A model generated the notes under the pieces. That model was not told the DNA's origin. It searched no databases and saw only the letters and a list, made by a program, of their open reading frames with translations. Of a stretch of DNA of 64,000 nucleotides, positions 63,492 to 64,000 are shown in pieces (the stretch's first letter is position 1; every line of letters starts with the position of its first letter). Source of the DNA: Synechococcus sp. HK01-R (GTDB lineage: Bacteria; Cyanobacteriota; Cyanobacteriia; PCC-6307; Cyanobiaceae); contig NZ_CP059059.1 of NCBI RefSeq assembly GCF_014217855.1, forward strand, positions 1,860,001-1,924,000. The letters are read 5' to 3'. The translations under genes were made by a program, and so were the position numbers.

Positions 63492-64000
63492 TGGATCTCG
63501 ACCCCACTGACCGTTCCGTTGACCCGATATTGCGGACCCTCCAGTTCCACGGGAGTTCCGATTTTGAGGTTGGTTCCTGCCATCACCACACCGGAACCTG
63601 AGACCGTCGCCTCCCCATCCAGGATGAAACGGGCATCGAGTGTGCCCTGAATGCGCCGGTTGGGATCGACCGCTGTCAGCACGCGACCATCGGGGGTGAG
63701 GGTGACCAACTTGCGCGTGATGTCTTGCACTTGCACCAAGCGGACTGACCCGTGGGGCTGGTTGCGAATCACGATGCTTGTTCGGCCAGCCTGCAAGGCG
63801 TCCCTGAGAAGGCGGTCAGGATCGGCGGCAGGGACTCCACGCACGTCCACGCTGATCTGAACGGGTTTGACTGACCCTGTCGCTCGAGCAACGGTGTTGC
63901 TCAGTTTCGGGCTCCACAGCACGCCAGCCAAAGCGGCAATGCCGAGTAGGGCAGCCAAACCGTCAACGGCGTTCACACCCTTGATGCGTTGGTTGAGAGC
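63488..64000 (-). CDS. DUF4330 protein, 5' end outside window
   Basis: The frame runs to the window edge, where it reads ALNQRIKGVNAVDGLAALLG, so at least the first few codons lie beyond. The visible 171 residues have one N-terminal transmembrane helix (AALLGIAALAGVLW) followed by a soluble beta-rich domain matching the cyanobacterial DUF4330 family. An internal GTG at 63976 is probably not the real start. Function unknown; coupled to dacB by an ATGA overlap. Confidence 0.82.
   Translation of the reverse strand, partial: ALNQRIKGVNAVDGLAALLGIAALAGVLWSPKLSNTVARATGSVKPVQISVDVRGVPAADPDRLLRDALQAGRTSIVIRNQPHGSVRLVQVQDITRKLVTLTPDGRVLTAVDPNRRIQGTLDARFILDGEATVSGSGVVMAGTNLKIGTPVELEGPQYRVNGTVSGVEIQ

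Overview
The window looks like a chromosome segment of a marine or brackish picocyanobacterium (Synechococcus/Cyanobium type). Markers are allophycocyanin alpha-B (apcD), the proton-extrusion protein PxcA, a CCB2/CCB4-like cytochrome b6f haem-assembly protein, a Psb32-like TPM protein, HemJ, DUF3370 and UPF0182. It also has several small conserved cyanobacterial proteins and B12-linked genes (cobU, cobN, metH). The core is GC-rich and tightly packed, with many start/stop overlaps and short gaps. One tRNA (Met-CAT) is present; I saw no rRNA and no CRISPR array.

Layout: 1-18.6 kb is core housekeeping: ftsH 3' end, UPF0182, 2-Cys peroxiredoxin, tRNA-Met, an envelope M23/LysM peptidase, trmL-cobU-pxcA-psb32-like, two TerB-like genes, LptC-like/metG, a flavoprotein, an NCS2 permease and a CPA1 antiporter. 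18.7-31.5 kb is an accessory island full of decay: a surface-protein remnant, an ISAs1-type transposase pseudogene, two degenerate IS3-family elements plus a third partial copy, an IS-truncated ORF, a transposase-like scrap and a dead YhaV toxin gene. Intact cargo lies between them: an SDR and a methyltransferase (divergent), an AT-rich pair (2OG-hydroxylase fused to a D,D-peptidase-like domain, then a GT61 glycosyltransferase), and a nucleoside phosphorylase/MtaD deaminase pair.

31.5-64 kb returns to core: rpmG-rpsR-RNase, pheT, an RlmD-like rRNA methyltransferase, apcD with a terminator, a ribbon-helix-helix/J-domain protein, DUF3370, a sigma factor, Ap4A phosphorylase-SpoIID, metH, ilvE, cobN, hemJ-PHP, a repair operon (uvrC, a small secreted protein, a photolyase-like gene), coaD with a coiled-coil gene, and dacB with a DUF4330 gene running off the end.

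The most notable signals are three. First is the fusion at 23540-24976, whose peptidase-like half keeps SxN-like and K-T elements at D,D-carboxypeptidase spacing but has Gly at the nucleophile position. Second are short inserts made of back-to-back GNA-loop mini-hairpins that interrupt the IS3 transposase genes. Third is a photolyase-family protein that appears to have lost the usual Fe-S loop. All family assignments come from reading the translated sequence; no database search was run.
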